Source: Paenibacillus_T sp033239625 (lineage in GTDB: Bacteria > Bacillota > Bacilli > Paenibacillales > Paenibacillaceae). From it: a DNA stretch of 64,000 bases. Below the pieces are notes generated by a model. It saw only the letters and a list, made by a program, of their open reading frames with translations, was not told the origin of the DNA and did not search any database. The first letter of the stretch is position 1; the number at the start of each line of letters is the position of its first letter. A program made the translations under genes and the position numbers. Of this stretch, positions 54,553 to 63,170 are shown piece by piece. The stretch lies in the NCBI RefSeq assembly GCF_033239625.1, contig NZ_BTCK01000005.1, positions 1 through 64,000 on the forward strand, written 5' to 3'.

Positions 54553-56964
54553 ATGTCCACGAAGTCCAATAAGAACAAGAAACGCGCGAAGCTGCACACG
54601 CGCAAGCTTGTAGCGCTGGCAACCGCAACAGCGCTTACTCTTTCGCTGCCGGCAGGCGCTTTCGCAGCAACGAACGCCGCAGTTCCGGTCTCGACGCCTG
54701 CAGCAAGTGATTCATCGACAGGCGCGGGAGCGACCTCGTCATCGGCAGAAGGGCTGCCAACGACGGATCCGACGAATCTTGATACGGAGATCACCAAGTC
54801 AGAAGCGATTGCACTCGCTCAGAAATATGTAAGCATCCCGGAAACGTTCAAGCTGCAAAGCGCGAGTCTGTCCTCGTCCTTCCGCTCCAGCGGTCTGTAC
54901 AGCGTATGGAGCTTGAGCTACACGTACCAAGTGAAGGAGCGCACGCTCGGTACGATCAATGTAACGATTGACGCTGACAATGGCGAGTTGATCGGCTACA
55001 ACAGCTATACCGACACTTCCAACGTGAAGCCTGTCTATCCGCCGAAGGTGGATCGCGAACAAGCGGCGAAAGTCGCGCAATCGTTCATTGCCAAGGTGGC
55101 TGCGGCTTACAAAGATCAGATTCAGATTAACGCGTACGTCGGCGTCGACGAGAAGCCGCCGCTTACAGGCCAGGTTGTCCATTCGATCCGGTTCGACCGA
55201 CTCGTGAATGGTATTCCTTTTGTAGAGAACTACATCGAAATGCAAATCGATGGCGAAGGCCATGTGCTAAGCTACAACCGCTATTGGGACGACACCGTCA
55301 AATTCGACAAAGCTGCCCCTGCCCTCACAGGCGACGAAGCGGCGGCGAAGCTGCAACAAGCTTTGAAGCCGACATTAGCGTACATCGTTCCTTATCAAAT
55401 GAAGCCGCGCAAGCCGCTGCTCGTCTATAATACGGGGGCTGTTGCAATATCGGCGATTACAGGCGAGACGGTTGGCTCGCAGAGCAAACCTGGCAAGGAG
55501 ACGCAGATCAGCTCGAAGCCGCTTGGCAGCAAACCGGCTGACGATGGCTCGCTGACGAAGGATCAGGCGGCCGCTAAGGTCGACGCCGCATTCGGCATTC
55601 CGAAAGATGCGAAGCTTACAAGTTCGCAATACGGGGAGTATGCGGATGATGTTACCGGCAAGAACAGAGCCTACTGGCAGCTCTCCTATTCGGTAGGGGA
55701 TAACGATGAGAAGCGCGGCGGCAGCTCGATCTATGCGCAGGTAGACGCGCAGACGGGAGAGGTTCGCAGTTACTCGGCATACAAGTCTTCCAATGAGGGG
55801 ACGGGTGTTACGTATGCGGCAGCACGGACGAAAGCGATTGAAGTATTGGGCAAGCAGCTGGGCTGGCTGGCCGACCAGTATTATTTGATGGAATACGATA
55901 CGTCTAATTACGAGGATAAGAAGCCGGAACAAATCGGCAGCTACTACTTTAATGCGATCCGCAAAGTGGGTGGCGTGCCTGTCGATATGGAATCGGTTCA
56001 AGTATCGATCAATGCCTATGACGGCTCGGTGGAGAGCTACTGGTCCAACACGTCTGAACTAGAGTATCCGTCTAAGGCGCCGTCCGTTATCGGCGATGCG
56101 AAGGCTGCGGACGCTTGGATGGATTACTATCGCGTACAACTGACGTATCAGTCCGATTACAACTACTACTGGGATGGACAGCCGATTCCGATTGAGAAAT
56201 ACAAGGTTATGGTTGCAGCCGGGGAGATCAAACCGGATGAAGTGAAGTCGCAGGGCGAAGCGAAACTTGTGTATCAGCTCGTACCGCGCTATAACCTCGA
56301 TCAGAACGTAACGCTCGACGCGCAAACTGGCCATTGGATCAACGCGGATGATGGTACGAACGCGACGCTGGAACGCCAGAGCGCAAGCGATATCGAAGGT
56401 CACTGGGCACAACGCGAGCTGGAGCTGATGGTCGCTTACAAAGCGCTTGATCTGAAGGACGGCAAGGTGAATCCGAATGCCGTCATAACGCGCGGCGAGA
56501 TGATCAAGATGCTCGTGCTGGCGATGAACCAAGGGACGCCGATTTATTATGCTTCGGATGCGAAGGCTGAGGCAGCAGCTTCGTTCAACGACGTATCTGC
56601 GGATTCGGGCTACTTCGCTTATGTAGAGACTGCGCTGCAGCAGCAGTTGATCGATGTCGGTGACGGCACGTTCAATCCGGAGGGCAAGGTGGACCGCGAG
56701 GAATTGGCGGAGCTGATCGTGCGTGCGCTTGGCTATAACCCGCTTGCCGAGCATAACAATCTGTTCAACATCACGTTCTCGGATAGCGATAAGGTGGAAC
56801 AGAAAGGGCAGGCGGCGATTGCTGTTGGCCTAGGCATTATGACGCTGCAGAACGGCAAGTTCCTGCCGGAGCGACAGGTGACGCGGGCGGAAGCGGCAAC
56901 GGCATTCTTCCGTTTCCTGCAGTCGAAGGCGGATCTGAAGGAAGCGCCGCTGCGCGATAAGTAA
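54553..56964 (+). CDS. YcdB/YcdC-repeat surface protein with three SLH domains
   Basis: 803 residues. Basic N-terminus and signal peptide (VALATATALTLSLPAGAFAA), a Ser/Thr linker to ~75, then two PepSY-like YcdB/YcdC repeats (ITKSEAIALAQKYVSIP..WSLSYTY..GTINVTIDADNGELIGYNSY, and LTKDQAAAKVDAAFGIP..AYWQLSYSV..YAQVDAQTGEVRSYSAY). SLH repeats from ~615 (SDIEGHWAQRELELMV, FNDVSADSGYFAYVET, and a degenerate third) anchor it to the wall polymer. Function of YcdB domains unknown; PepSY-type domains often inhibit proteases. Confidence 0.92.
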   Translation: MSTKSNKNKKRAKLHTRKLVALATATALTLSLPAGAFAATNAAVPVSTPAASDSSTGAGATSSSAEGLPTTDPTNLDTEITKSEAIALAQKYVSIPETFKLQSASLSSSFRSSGLYSVWSLSYTYQVKERTLGTINVTIDADNGELIGYNSYTDTSNVKPVYPPKVDREQAAKVAQSFIAKVAAAYKDQIQINAYVGVDEKPPLTGQVVHSIRFDRLVNGIPFVENYIEMQIDGEGHVLSYNRYWDDTVKFDKAAPALTGDEAAAKLQQALKPTLAYIVPYQMKPRKPLLVYNTGAVAISAITGETVGSQSKPGKETQISSKPLGSKPADDGSLTKDQAAAKVDAAFGIPKDAKLTSSQYGEYADDVTGKNRAYWQLSYSVGDNDEKRGGSSIYAQVDAQTGEVRSYSAYKSSNEGTGVTYAAARTKAIEVLGKQLGWLADQYYLMEYDTSNYEDKKPEQIGSYYFNAIRKVGGVPVDMESVQVSINAYDGSVESYWSNTSELEYPSKAPSVIGDAKAADAWMDYYRVQLTYQSDYNYYWDGQPIPIEKYKVMVAAGEIKPDEVKSQGEAKLVYQLVPRYNLDQNVTLDAQTGHWINADDGTNATLERQSASDIEGHWAQRELELMVAYKALDLKDGKVNPNAVITRGEMIKMLVLAMNQGTPIYYASDAKAEAAASFNDVSADSGYFAYVETALQQQLIDVGDGTFNPEGKVDREELAELIVRALGYNPLAEHNNLFNITFSDSDKVEQKGQAAIAVGLGIMTLQNGKFLPERQVTRAEAATAFFRFLQSKADLKEAPLRDK

Positions 56965-56994
56965 AATCAGTAACGGGAAAGCTACGGCAATAGT

Positions 56995-57032
56995 AATCCC
57001 CGCTTGCGGCATTGCCGCGGCGGGGATTTTTT
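56995..57032 (+). terminator. Terminator of the SLH/YcdB gene
   Basis: AATCCCCGC pairs with GCGGGGATT, followed by TTTT. Confidence 0.85.
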
Positions 57033-57083
57033 GTACGCATGCGTATGCTTCACAGGATGAAACTAAATGCTTTGCCTAGTTCG

Positions 57084-57517
57084 ATAAGGTGCAGAAATGC
57101 ACCATATAGGGCCATCCCGCCCACCGCGAGCGCGATAAGGTGCAGAAATGCACCATATGGGGCCATGCCACTCATCACGAACGTGATAAGGTGCAGAAAT
57201 GCACCATATGGGGGTCGTCTCGCCCACCACGAACGCAATAAGGTGCAGAAATGCACCAAATGGTGCCATCCCGCCTTACCACGAACGCAATAAGGTGCAG
57301 AAATGCACCATATAGGGCCATCCCGCCTACCACGAACGCGATAAGGTGCAGAAATGCACCATATGGTGCCATCCCGTCCACCACGGACGCAATAAGGTGC
57401 AGAAATGCACCAAATGGTGCCGACCCGCCCGCCGCGAACGCAATAAGGTGCAGAAATGCACCAAATGGTGCCATCCGCCTTACCACGAACGCAATAAGGT
57501 GCAGAAATGCACCTTAT
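57084..57517. repeat. Hairpin repeat array, family A (9 copies, ~51-bp period)
   Basis: Nine copies of ATAAGGTGCAGAAATGCACC from 57084 to 57517, average period 51.25 bp. The GGTGCA-GAAA-TGCACC hairpin is invariant in all nine. The spacer (CATCCCGCC..ACCACGAACGC) is conserved but drifting. The last copy ends TTAT, giving a fully symmetrical 24-base palindrome. It fills the gap between convergent genes. Orientation equals that of the array at the left edge of the window. Confidence 0.92.
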
Positions 57518-57606
57518 CAAAAGACGAGCACGGCAATGATCCATGCAGTCGTTTCATCGGATGGAAATAACTGCGCTGCCTAGCTCACGCAGTCGGTTCA
57601 TCCTAC

Positions 57607-57750
57607 TTAATCCGATTTTTTCTTTTTACCCGAGAAGTTGGTGACGGATTTCGCGTCTTCGATCGTATCGTTGACGAACGCCATATCCTGGTTTTTCGCC
57701 TTCATGTTAGTCGTTCCTTTGTAATTGCCTTTATGCGATTGGTTTTCCAT
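57607..57750 (-). CDS. Small basic protein, 47 aa
   Basis: ATG at 57750 with AGGGAGGTG ten bases upstream: an excellent ribosome site. Sequence starts MENQSHKGNYKGTTNMK and ends with the Lys-rich FSGKKKKSD. Highly charged, no hydrophobic segment. Reminiscent of small hypothetical proteins of spore-formers, but I do not recognise the family. Confidence 0.65.
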   Translation of the reverse strand: MENQSHKGNYKGTTNMKAKNQDMAFVNDTIEDAKSVTNFSGKKKKSD

Positions 57751-57847
57751 TGGTTTGTCGCACCTCCCTTGCGGGTAGTATCCCCTATGGCCTCTGGGAC
57801 ATTCTAAGAGTGATGGCGAGGATCGAGAAGGGGAGGAGTACGAACGA

Positions 57848-58756
57848 ATGAGAATACCGATTAGAGCCGGCATACGGCTCATGCTGCAATGTACGGTTGG
57901 CATTACACTAATGATGACGGTGGCTTGTTCTTCCGACAAGGCGGAGGAGACAACGTCGTCCGGGGATGCGTCTAAGCTTCAACAGCAGCTTGAGCAGTCG
58001 GCTGAGGCGGCAGCGAAATCCAAAACTTGGACAATCGAGATGAAGCTGGGGCAGAAGATGGACGAGGAAGCGATGGACATGACGACAACAGGTGTCGTTG
58101 TTCGTGAGCCGCTCCAGATGAAGCAGTCGATCGATTCCGAGTACGCAGGCGAGAAGTCGAAGATGGAGACGATTCTGACGCCGGATGCCTATTACATGCA
58201 TGATATGGCGACGGATGATTGGACGCGAATGACCGCTTCCGTTATTCCGGAAGTGAAGGAGACGTTGTCCGATTACCAGGTGAAGCCGTCAGAACCCGTG
58301 AAACGGCTGGAAGCATCTTCAAGCAAGCTGAGGGGGAGCACCAATGAAGCGGGTCAGCTTCAGTACGATTATATCGGGGACGGCACGGATGCAGGAGCTA
58401 CAGCAATCATAGACGATGTGCTGCGCGGGACGTTCGGCGGCGGTACGATGACGAAGGAAATTGCGGATACGATTCAGGTGAATAGCTTCACCTATCAGTT
58501 GACGACGGACCAGGCAACGAAGCTGCCGGTCGATGTGAAGATGGCGATGGAACTGACGATCGAATTCGAGAAAGGTCAGCCTTCTACGCTTCATCAGACG
58601 CTGGATATTAAGTATAGCGATTGGGATGGCGGTCAGACGGTTACGGTGCCGGAGGCAGCCAAGAAGGCCGAAGAGATTACGCCTCCGACGCAGGATCTTA
58701 TTGACGAACTGGAGCGGCTGCAAGACGAAATGGGGCAGCAAGCGCCAGCATCCTAA
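57848..58756 (+). CDS. Lipoprotein, LolA-like/DUF6612-like
   Basis: 302 residues. Lipoprotein signal with lipobox TVAC, GGGGAGGAG upstream. The mature part is a beta-sheet domain (TIEMKLGQKMDEEAMDMTTTGVV, MKQSIDSEYAGEKSKMETILTPDAYYMHD) resembling the half-barrel of LolA/LppX-like lipid carriers, as in DUF6612. Ends in a Gln/Ala-rich helix. Role unknown. Confidence 0.85.
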   Translation: MRIPIRAGIRLMLQCTVGITLMMTVACSSDKAEETTSSGDASKLQQQLEQSAEAAAKSKTWTIEMKLGQKMDEEAMDMTTTGVVVREPLQMKQSIDSEYAGEKSKMETILTPDAYYMHDMATDDWTRMTASVIPEVKETLSDYQVKPSEPVKRLEASSSKLRGSTNEAGQLQYDYIGDGTDAGATAIIDDVLRGTFGGGTMTKEIADTIQVNSFTYQLTTDQATKLPVDVKMAMELTIEFEKGQPSTLHQTLDIKYSDWDGGQTVTVPEAAKKAEEITPPTQDLIDELERLQDEMGQQAPAS

Positions 58757-58855
58757 CCTGCTGTATGCGAGCTGCCGACGCATGAAGCTTTCCATGTGCG
58801 GCAGGCTGCGGTATAATGTCCAATATTGATAAGAGATTAGGAGTTGTTGTGCGTC

Positions 58856-59956
58856 ATGGCGCTTTCATGTGGAATAGTCGGACTGCCGAATGTCGGCAAG
58901 TCGACGCTGTTTAACGCAATTACGCAGGCCGGAGCGGAATCGGCCAACTATCCATTCTGTACGATCGACCCGAACGTCGGCGTCGTAGAAGTGCCGGATG
59001 AGCGTCTCGTCAAACTGACGGAGCTCGTCGTGCCGAACCGTACGGTTCCTACAGCATTTGAGTTCGTTGACATCGCTGGCCTCGTAGCTGGTGCAAGCAA
59101 AGGCGAGGGACTCGGCAACAAGTTCCTCGCCAACATCCGTGAAGTAGACGCGATCGTACACGTTGTCCGCTGCTTCGTAGATGAGAACATCACGCACGTT
59201 GCCGGTAAAGTCGATCCGCTGGGCGACATCCAGACGATCAACCTGGAGCTCATTCTTGCGGATATCGATTCGGTTGACCGCCGCATCGAGCGCTCCCGCA
59301 AGAACATGAAGGGCGGCAACAAGCAGTACGCGCAGGAAGTCGAAGTGCTTGAGAAGCTGAAGGAAGCTCTGTACAACGACCAACCAGCGCGCAGCGTTGA
59401 ACTGAGCGACGAAGAGCGTCTCGTTGTCCGTGATCTTCACCTGCTGACGATGAAGCCAGTGCTGTACGCAGCGAACGTGAACGAGACGGAAGCGGCGAAC
59501 TCGGATGATAATCCATACGTCAAAATCGTACGTGAATTCGCAGCGGAAGAAGGCGCAGTCGTTGTGCCGATCAGCGCGAAGGTCGAGTCGGAGATTGCAG
59601 AGCTTGAAGGCGAAGATAAGGCGATGTTCCTCGAGGAACTCGGTCTTGAGCAATCCGGCTTGGATCGTCTGATCAATGCAGCTTACAAGCTGCTTGGCCT
59701 GTATACGTACTTTACGGCTGGCGTGCAAGAGGTTCGCGCATGGACGATTCGCAAAGGGATGAAGGCGCCGCAAGCGGCAGGCGTCATTCATACCGACTTC
59801 GAGCGCGGCTTCATTCGTGCAGAGGTTGTCTCCTATGACGATCTGGTAGCCGCTGGCTCCATGAACGCAGCGAAGGAGAAGGGTCAGCTTCGCCTCGAAG
59901 GCAAGGAATATGTCGTGCAGGACGGCGACGTTATGCACTTCCGTTTCAACGTATAA
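58856..59956 (+). CDS. ychF: Redox/ribosome-associated GTPase YchF
   Basis: 366 residues from ATG 58856, matching the conserved family start ALSCGIVGLPNVGKSTLFNA. OBG-family ATPase/GTPase: P-loop GLPNVGKST, DIAGLVAGASKGEGLGNKFL, and the specificity loop AANVNE instead of NKxD, which gives ATP preference. C-terminal TGS domain (FTAGVQEVRAWTIRKGMKAPQAAG). Universal, ribosome-binding, linked to stress control. TTAGGAG upstream. Confidence 0.96.
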   Translation: MALSCGIVGLPNVGKSTLFNAITQAGAESANYPFCTIDPNVGVVEVPDERLVKLTELVVPNRTVPTAFEFVDIAGLVAGASKGEGLGNKFLANIREVDAIVHVVRCFVDENITHVAGKVDPLGDIQTINLELILADIDSVDRRIERSRKNMKGGNKQYAQEVEVLEKLKEALYNDQPARSVELSDEERLVVRDLHLLTMKPVLYAANVNETEAANSDDNPYVKIVREFAAEEGAVVVPISAKVESEIAELEGEDKAMFLEELGLEQSGLDRLINAAYKLLGLYTYFTAGVQEVRAWTIRKGMKAPQAAGVIHTDFERGFIRAEVVSYDDLVAAGSMNAAKEKGQLRLEGKEYVVQDGDVMHFRFNV

Positions 59957-59984
59957 GCGATTGTTTTGCACGATATTAAGCAAT

Positions 59985-60030
59985 AAGAATGCCATAACAG
60001 CGCGGTTTGCTGGGATGGCGTTCTTTTTTT
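59985..60030 (+). terminator. Terminator of ychF
   Basis: AAGAATGCCAT pairs with GATGGCGTTCTT, then TTTTT. Confidence 0.85.
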
Positions 60031-60169
60031 GTATACATAAGTTTTGAGTTTTGTATTCATTGTAGATTGATTTGTATTTATCGAAGAAAGCACTAATTAA
60101 AACGGATTTCACCGCCGTTATCAAGAGTTAGGGTAGTACTATTTTCCTACAACAGGAGGCGGTTACAGC

Positions 60170-61903
60170 ATGAAGTGGTTTCGCAACATGGGGCTTGTGC
60201 TGAAGAGTTCGTTGGTCATGGCAGGGTTCATCATCATTGTCGTTAGTATCATGGTGGCAGAGAATAGCGCACGGGATAAAAGCACGTATTTCGATCATCT
60301 GCATGATTCCGGCCGGTTAATGGAGCAGCAGTTCATTCCGGAAGAGGCAGGGCTCACATCTGTCATAGAGAAAATGAAGAAGGATCAGCCGTTCACATTG
60401 GACCGCTCTTATCAGAAGCTGTATGAAATTGCCGAGCTGTTGTCCAAGGAAGTCAATGTCAACCATGTTTATGTGTTGGTGCCGAATGATAATAACGAAT
60501 CGATGACATATATGCTCTCCACTGAAACGGAAAGTCAAGGGCCGAAGGCGGGCGATCCGTTCACGGCATCGGACGAATTCAAGCAGAACTGGGATATCGC
60601 TCAGGCGGACGGAGCTGCCGTATTTGAGTCCGAGCTTGAGAATGGCGAGAATTGGCTCACTTATTTGCAGCCGATGAAGAACAGCAAGGGAGACACGATT
60701 GCATTGTTCCAGCTCGACTTTGATCCATCTCACATGGAAGAGCAGCTGAATACAATGTTGAAGCGAGAGGCTGTCATTGCAGTCAGTACCGAAGTGGTCG
60801 GCATTATTCTTATCGTGTTGTTCCTTCGCAGAATGCTCGCTCCCCTCAAACGCATAGCGCGATTGTCGGAGCAGGCAGCAAGCGGCGATCTGACGGTATC
60901 TGCACCTGTGCGATCGGGCGATGAGATAGGCAGACTATCCGCTGCATTCAATGACATGATTGCGAATTTGAATGGCCTTATCCAGAGTGTTCAGCGTTCA
61001 ACGCAATCGGTGAACAGCAGCGCGGATTCGGTGCATGATCACGCAGCAGACTCTTCTACGCAAACGCGTATCGTGGCGGAGGCTGTAAGAGAGGTCGCTG
61101 CGGGTTCGGCTATGCAGCTGCAGAGCTCACAGGAAAGCCAGCGGGCGATGACCGAGATTACGATCGGCATTCAGCGCATTGCGGAGTCGGCATCGCAAGT
61201 AGCGGATCTCGCGCAGGAGACGTCGGAGAAGGCGACGACAGGCGGGGGAACGATCGACAGCACGGTCGCCCAGATGAATGCCATCGAAGAGCGGCTCGTT
61301 CAAGCGGCTGCGGAAGTAGAAGCGCTGCAAGCAGGGAATCGTAATATTCGGGAAGCTATGGATCTCATTAGCGATATTGCGGCACAGACGCATTTGCTCG
61401 CGTTGAATGCGTCGATCGAAGCGGCGCGCGCAGGAGAGCAAGGACGCGGGTTCGCCGTCGTTGCACAAGAAATTCGCAAGCTGGCGGAGCGGGCGGGCGA
61501 GTCGTCCCAGCAGGTGAGCGATATGCTTGGCAGTATCGTGCTTCGTACGAATGCGATGGCGCATTCGGTTACGCGTTCCCTGCAGGAAGCGCAAGAAGGA
61601 ATGGCGATCGCCGCACAAGCGGGCGAATCGTTCCGTCATATCGAGGAAGGCATTTATACGCTCGTTAGTCAGATGCAAGAGGTATCGGCTTCAACGGAAG
61701 AGATGTCGGCAGGCAGCGAGCAGATTGCGGCTTCGCTTGATGAACTGGAACGCATTGCGGAGCGCTCTGCAGTCCAGGCTTCCTCGGCATCTTCAGCGGC
61801 GGAGCGTCAGCTTGATTTGATGAAAGCAGTCGAAGGTACTTCCGATACGATGAAGACAGCTGCGGACGGGCTTGCGGCTGCGGTTCAGTCTTTCAAAGTG
61901 TAG
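60170..61903 (+). CDS. Methyl-accepting chemotaxis protein
   Basis: 577 residues. TM1 (~12-28), external sensing domain to ~200, TM2 (AVSTEVVGIILIVLFL), HAMP (RRMLAPLKRIARLSEQAASGDL) and a C-terminal signalling domain with the hairpin tip DISDIAAQTHLLALNASIEAARAGEQGRGFAVVA-type core. The ligand is unknown. AGGAGGCGG before the ATG. Stands alone. Confidence 0.95.
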   Translation: MKWFRNMGLVLKSSLVMAGFIIIVVSIMVAENSARDKSTYFDHLHDSGRLMEQQFIPEEAGLTSVIEKMKKDQPFTLDRSYQKLYEIAELLSKEVNVNHVYVLVPNDNNESMTYMLSTETESQGPKAGDPFTASDEFKQNWDIAQADGAAVFESELENGENWLTYLQPMKNSKGDTIALFQLDFDPSHMEEQLNTMLKREAVIAVSTEVVGIILIVLFLRRMLAPLKRIARLSEQAASGDLTVSAPVRSGDEIGRLSAAFNDMIANLNGLIQSVQRSTQSVNSSADSVHDHAADSSTQTRIVAEAVREVAAGSAMQLQSSQESQRAMTEITIGIQRIAESASQVADLAQETSEKATTGGGTIDSTVAQMNAIEERLVQAAAEVEALQAGNRNIREAMDLISDIAAQTHLLALNASIEAARAGEQGRGFAVVAQEIRKLAERAGESSQQVSDMLGSIVLRTNAMAHSVTRSLQEAQEGMAIAAQAGESFRHIEEGIYTLVSQMQEVSASTEEMSAGSEQIAASLDELERIAERSAVQASSASSAAERQLDLMKAVEGTSDTMKTAADGLAAAVQSFKV

Positions 61904-62047
61904 TAAATTGTAGTCAGGCTGACCGTTTGGGTGCGGCTGCCGTCTCTTTCCACTGCAAAACAGTTTATGAAGAAGCGGTGTTGTGCTATAATTGTCGGAT
62001 GAATACAAAGCTTCGGTTGAGCCGAGCTTTATAGGGGTGAATGTACG

Positions 62048-63121
62048 GTGATAGACCGGTTATCTGTACTAGCCGACCGTTATGAGAAATTGAGCGAATT
62101 GCTCTGCGACCCGGATGTTGCGGGAGATCCTAAGCGTCTGCGCGAATATTCCAAGGAGCAATCGGGCCTGCAGGAAGCGTATGAGGCATTTACTGAATAC
62201 AAGAATGTCAGCGAACAGCTCGACGATGCCAAGGCAATGCTCGGCGAGAAGCTTGATGACGAGATGCGCGAGATGGTGAAGCTCGAGGTGGAAGAGCTGT
62301 CGGAGCGCAAGGCCGAACTGGATGAGCGTATCCGTATCGTCCTGCTGCCGAAGGACCCGAACGACGAGAAGAACGTTATCGTTGAGATCCGCGGAGCGGC
62401 AGGCGGCGACGAAGCGGCATTGTTCGCTTCCGACCTGTATCGGATGTATACCCGTTATGCGGATTCGCAGGGCTGGAGAACGGAAATCATGGATATGAAC
62501 GAGAGCGATCTCGGCGGCTTCAAGGAAGTTGTGTTCATGATTATCGGCAAAGGCGCTTACAGCAAGCTGAAGTTCGAGAGCGGCGCACACCGCGTGCAGC
62601 GCATTCCTGCTACGGAATCGGGCGGACGTATTCATACGTCGACGTCGACGGTGGCGGTGATGCCTGAAGTGGAAGAAGTCGAGATCGAAATTCATGACAA
62701 AGACATTCGTGTCGATACGTTCTGCTCGAGCGGCGCTGGCGGTCAGTCCGTCAACACGACCAAATCGGCAGTTCGCGTTACGGACGTACCGACGGGCATC
62801 GTCGCAACTTGCCAAGACGGCAAATCGCAGAACGAGAACAAAGCGAAGGCTCTGCAAGTGCTTCGCTCCCGTATTTATGAGATTCATCGTCAAGAAGAAG
62901 AAGCGAAATACGCTGGCGAGCGTAAGAGCAAAGTGGGTACGGGCGACCGCAGCGAGCGGATTCGGACGTACAACTATCCGCAGAGCCGTGTAACGGATCA
63001 CCGGATCGGCCTCACGCTGCACCGCCTCGATTCGATCATGAACGGTGACATCGAAGAGATCGTGCAGACGCTCACGCTGACGGAACAAGCGGAGCTGCTG
63101 GAGCAAGAGAACAATCAATAA
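62048..63121 (+). CDS. prfA: Peptide chain release factor 1
   Basis: 357 residues from GTG, with AGGGGTGA upstream. Recognises UAA/UAG: the GGQ loop reads GAGGQSVNTTKSAVRVT, and the anticodon-like region carries the PAT motif (RIPATESGGRIHTS). First gene of the usual prfA-prmC pair; PrmC methylates the Gln of GGQ. Confidence 0.97.
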   Translation: MIDRLSVLADRYEKLSELLCDPDVAGDPKRLREYSKEQSGLQEAYEAFTEYKNVSEQLDDAKAMLGEKLDDEMREMVKLEVEELSERKAELDERIRIVLLPKDPNDEKNVIVEIRGAAGGDEAALFASDLYRMYTRYADSQGWRTEIMDMNESDLGGFKEVVFMIIGKGAYSKLKFESGAHRVQRIPATESGGRIHTSTSTVAVMPEVEEVEIEIHDKDIRVDTFCSSGAGGQSVNTTKSAVRVTDVPTGIVATCQDGKSQNENKAKALQVLRSRIYEIHRQEEEAKYAGERKSKVGTGDRSERIRTYNYPQSRVTDHRIGLTLHRLDSIMNGDIEEIVQTLTLTEQAELLEQENNQ

Positions 63122-63170
63122 TAAGGCCGCGGGTCCTGAAGACCTGCAGCTTAAGGGGCGAATTTGACCG

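Noticed and set aside
57084..57517. CRISPR array
   Set aside because: The repeat unit is about 51 bp with a ~20-bp conserved core, and the intervening sequences are related to one another rather than unique. No cas genes are nearby.
58865..60124. 419-residue antisense frame opposite ychF
   Set aside because: Shadow of a universally conserved gene; crosses the ychF terminator.
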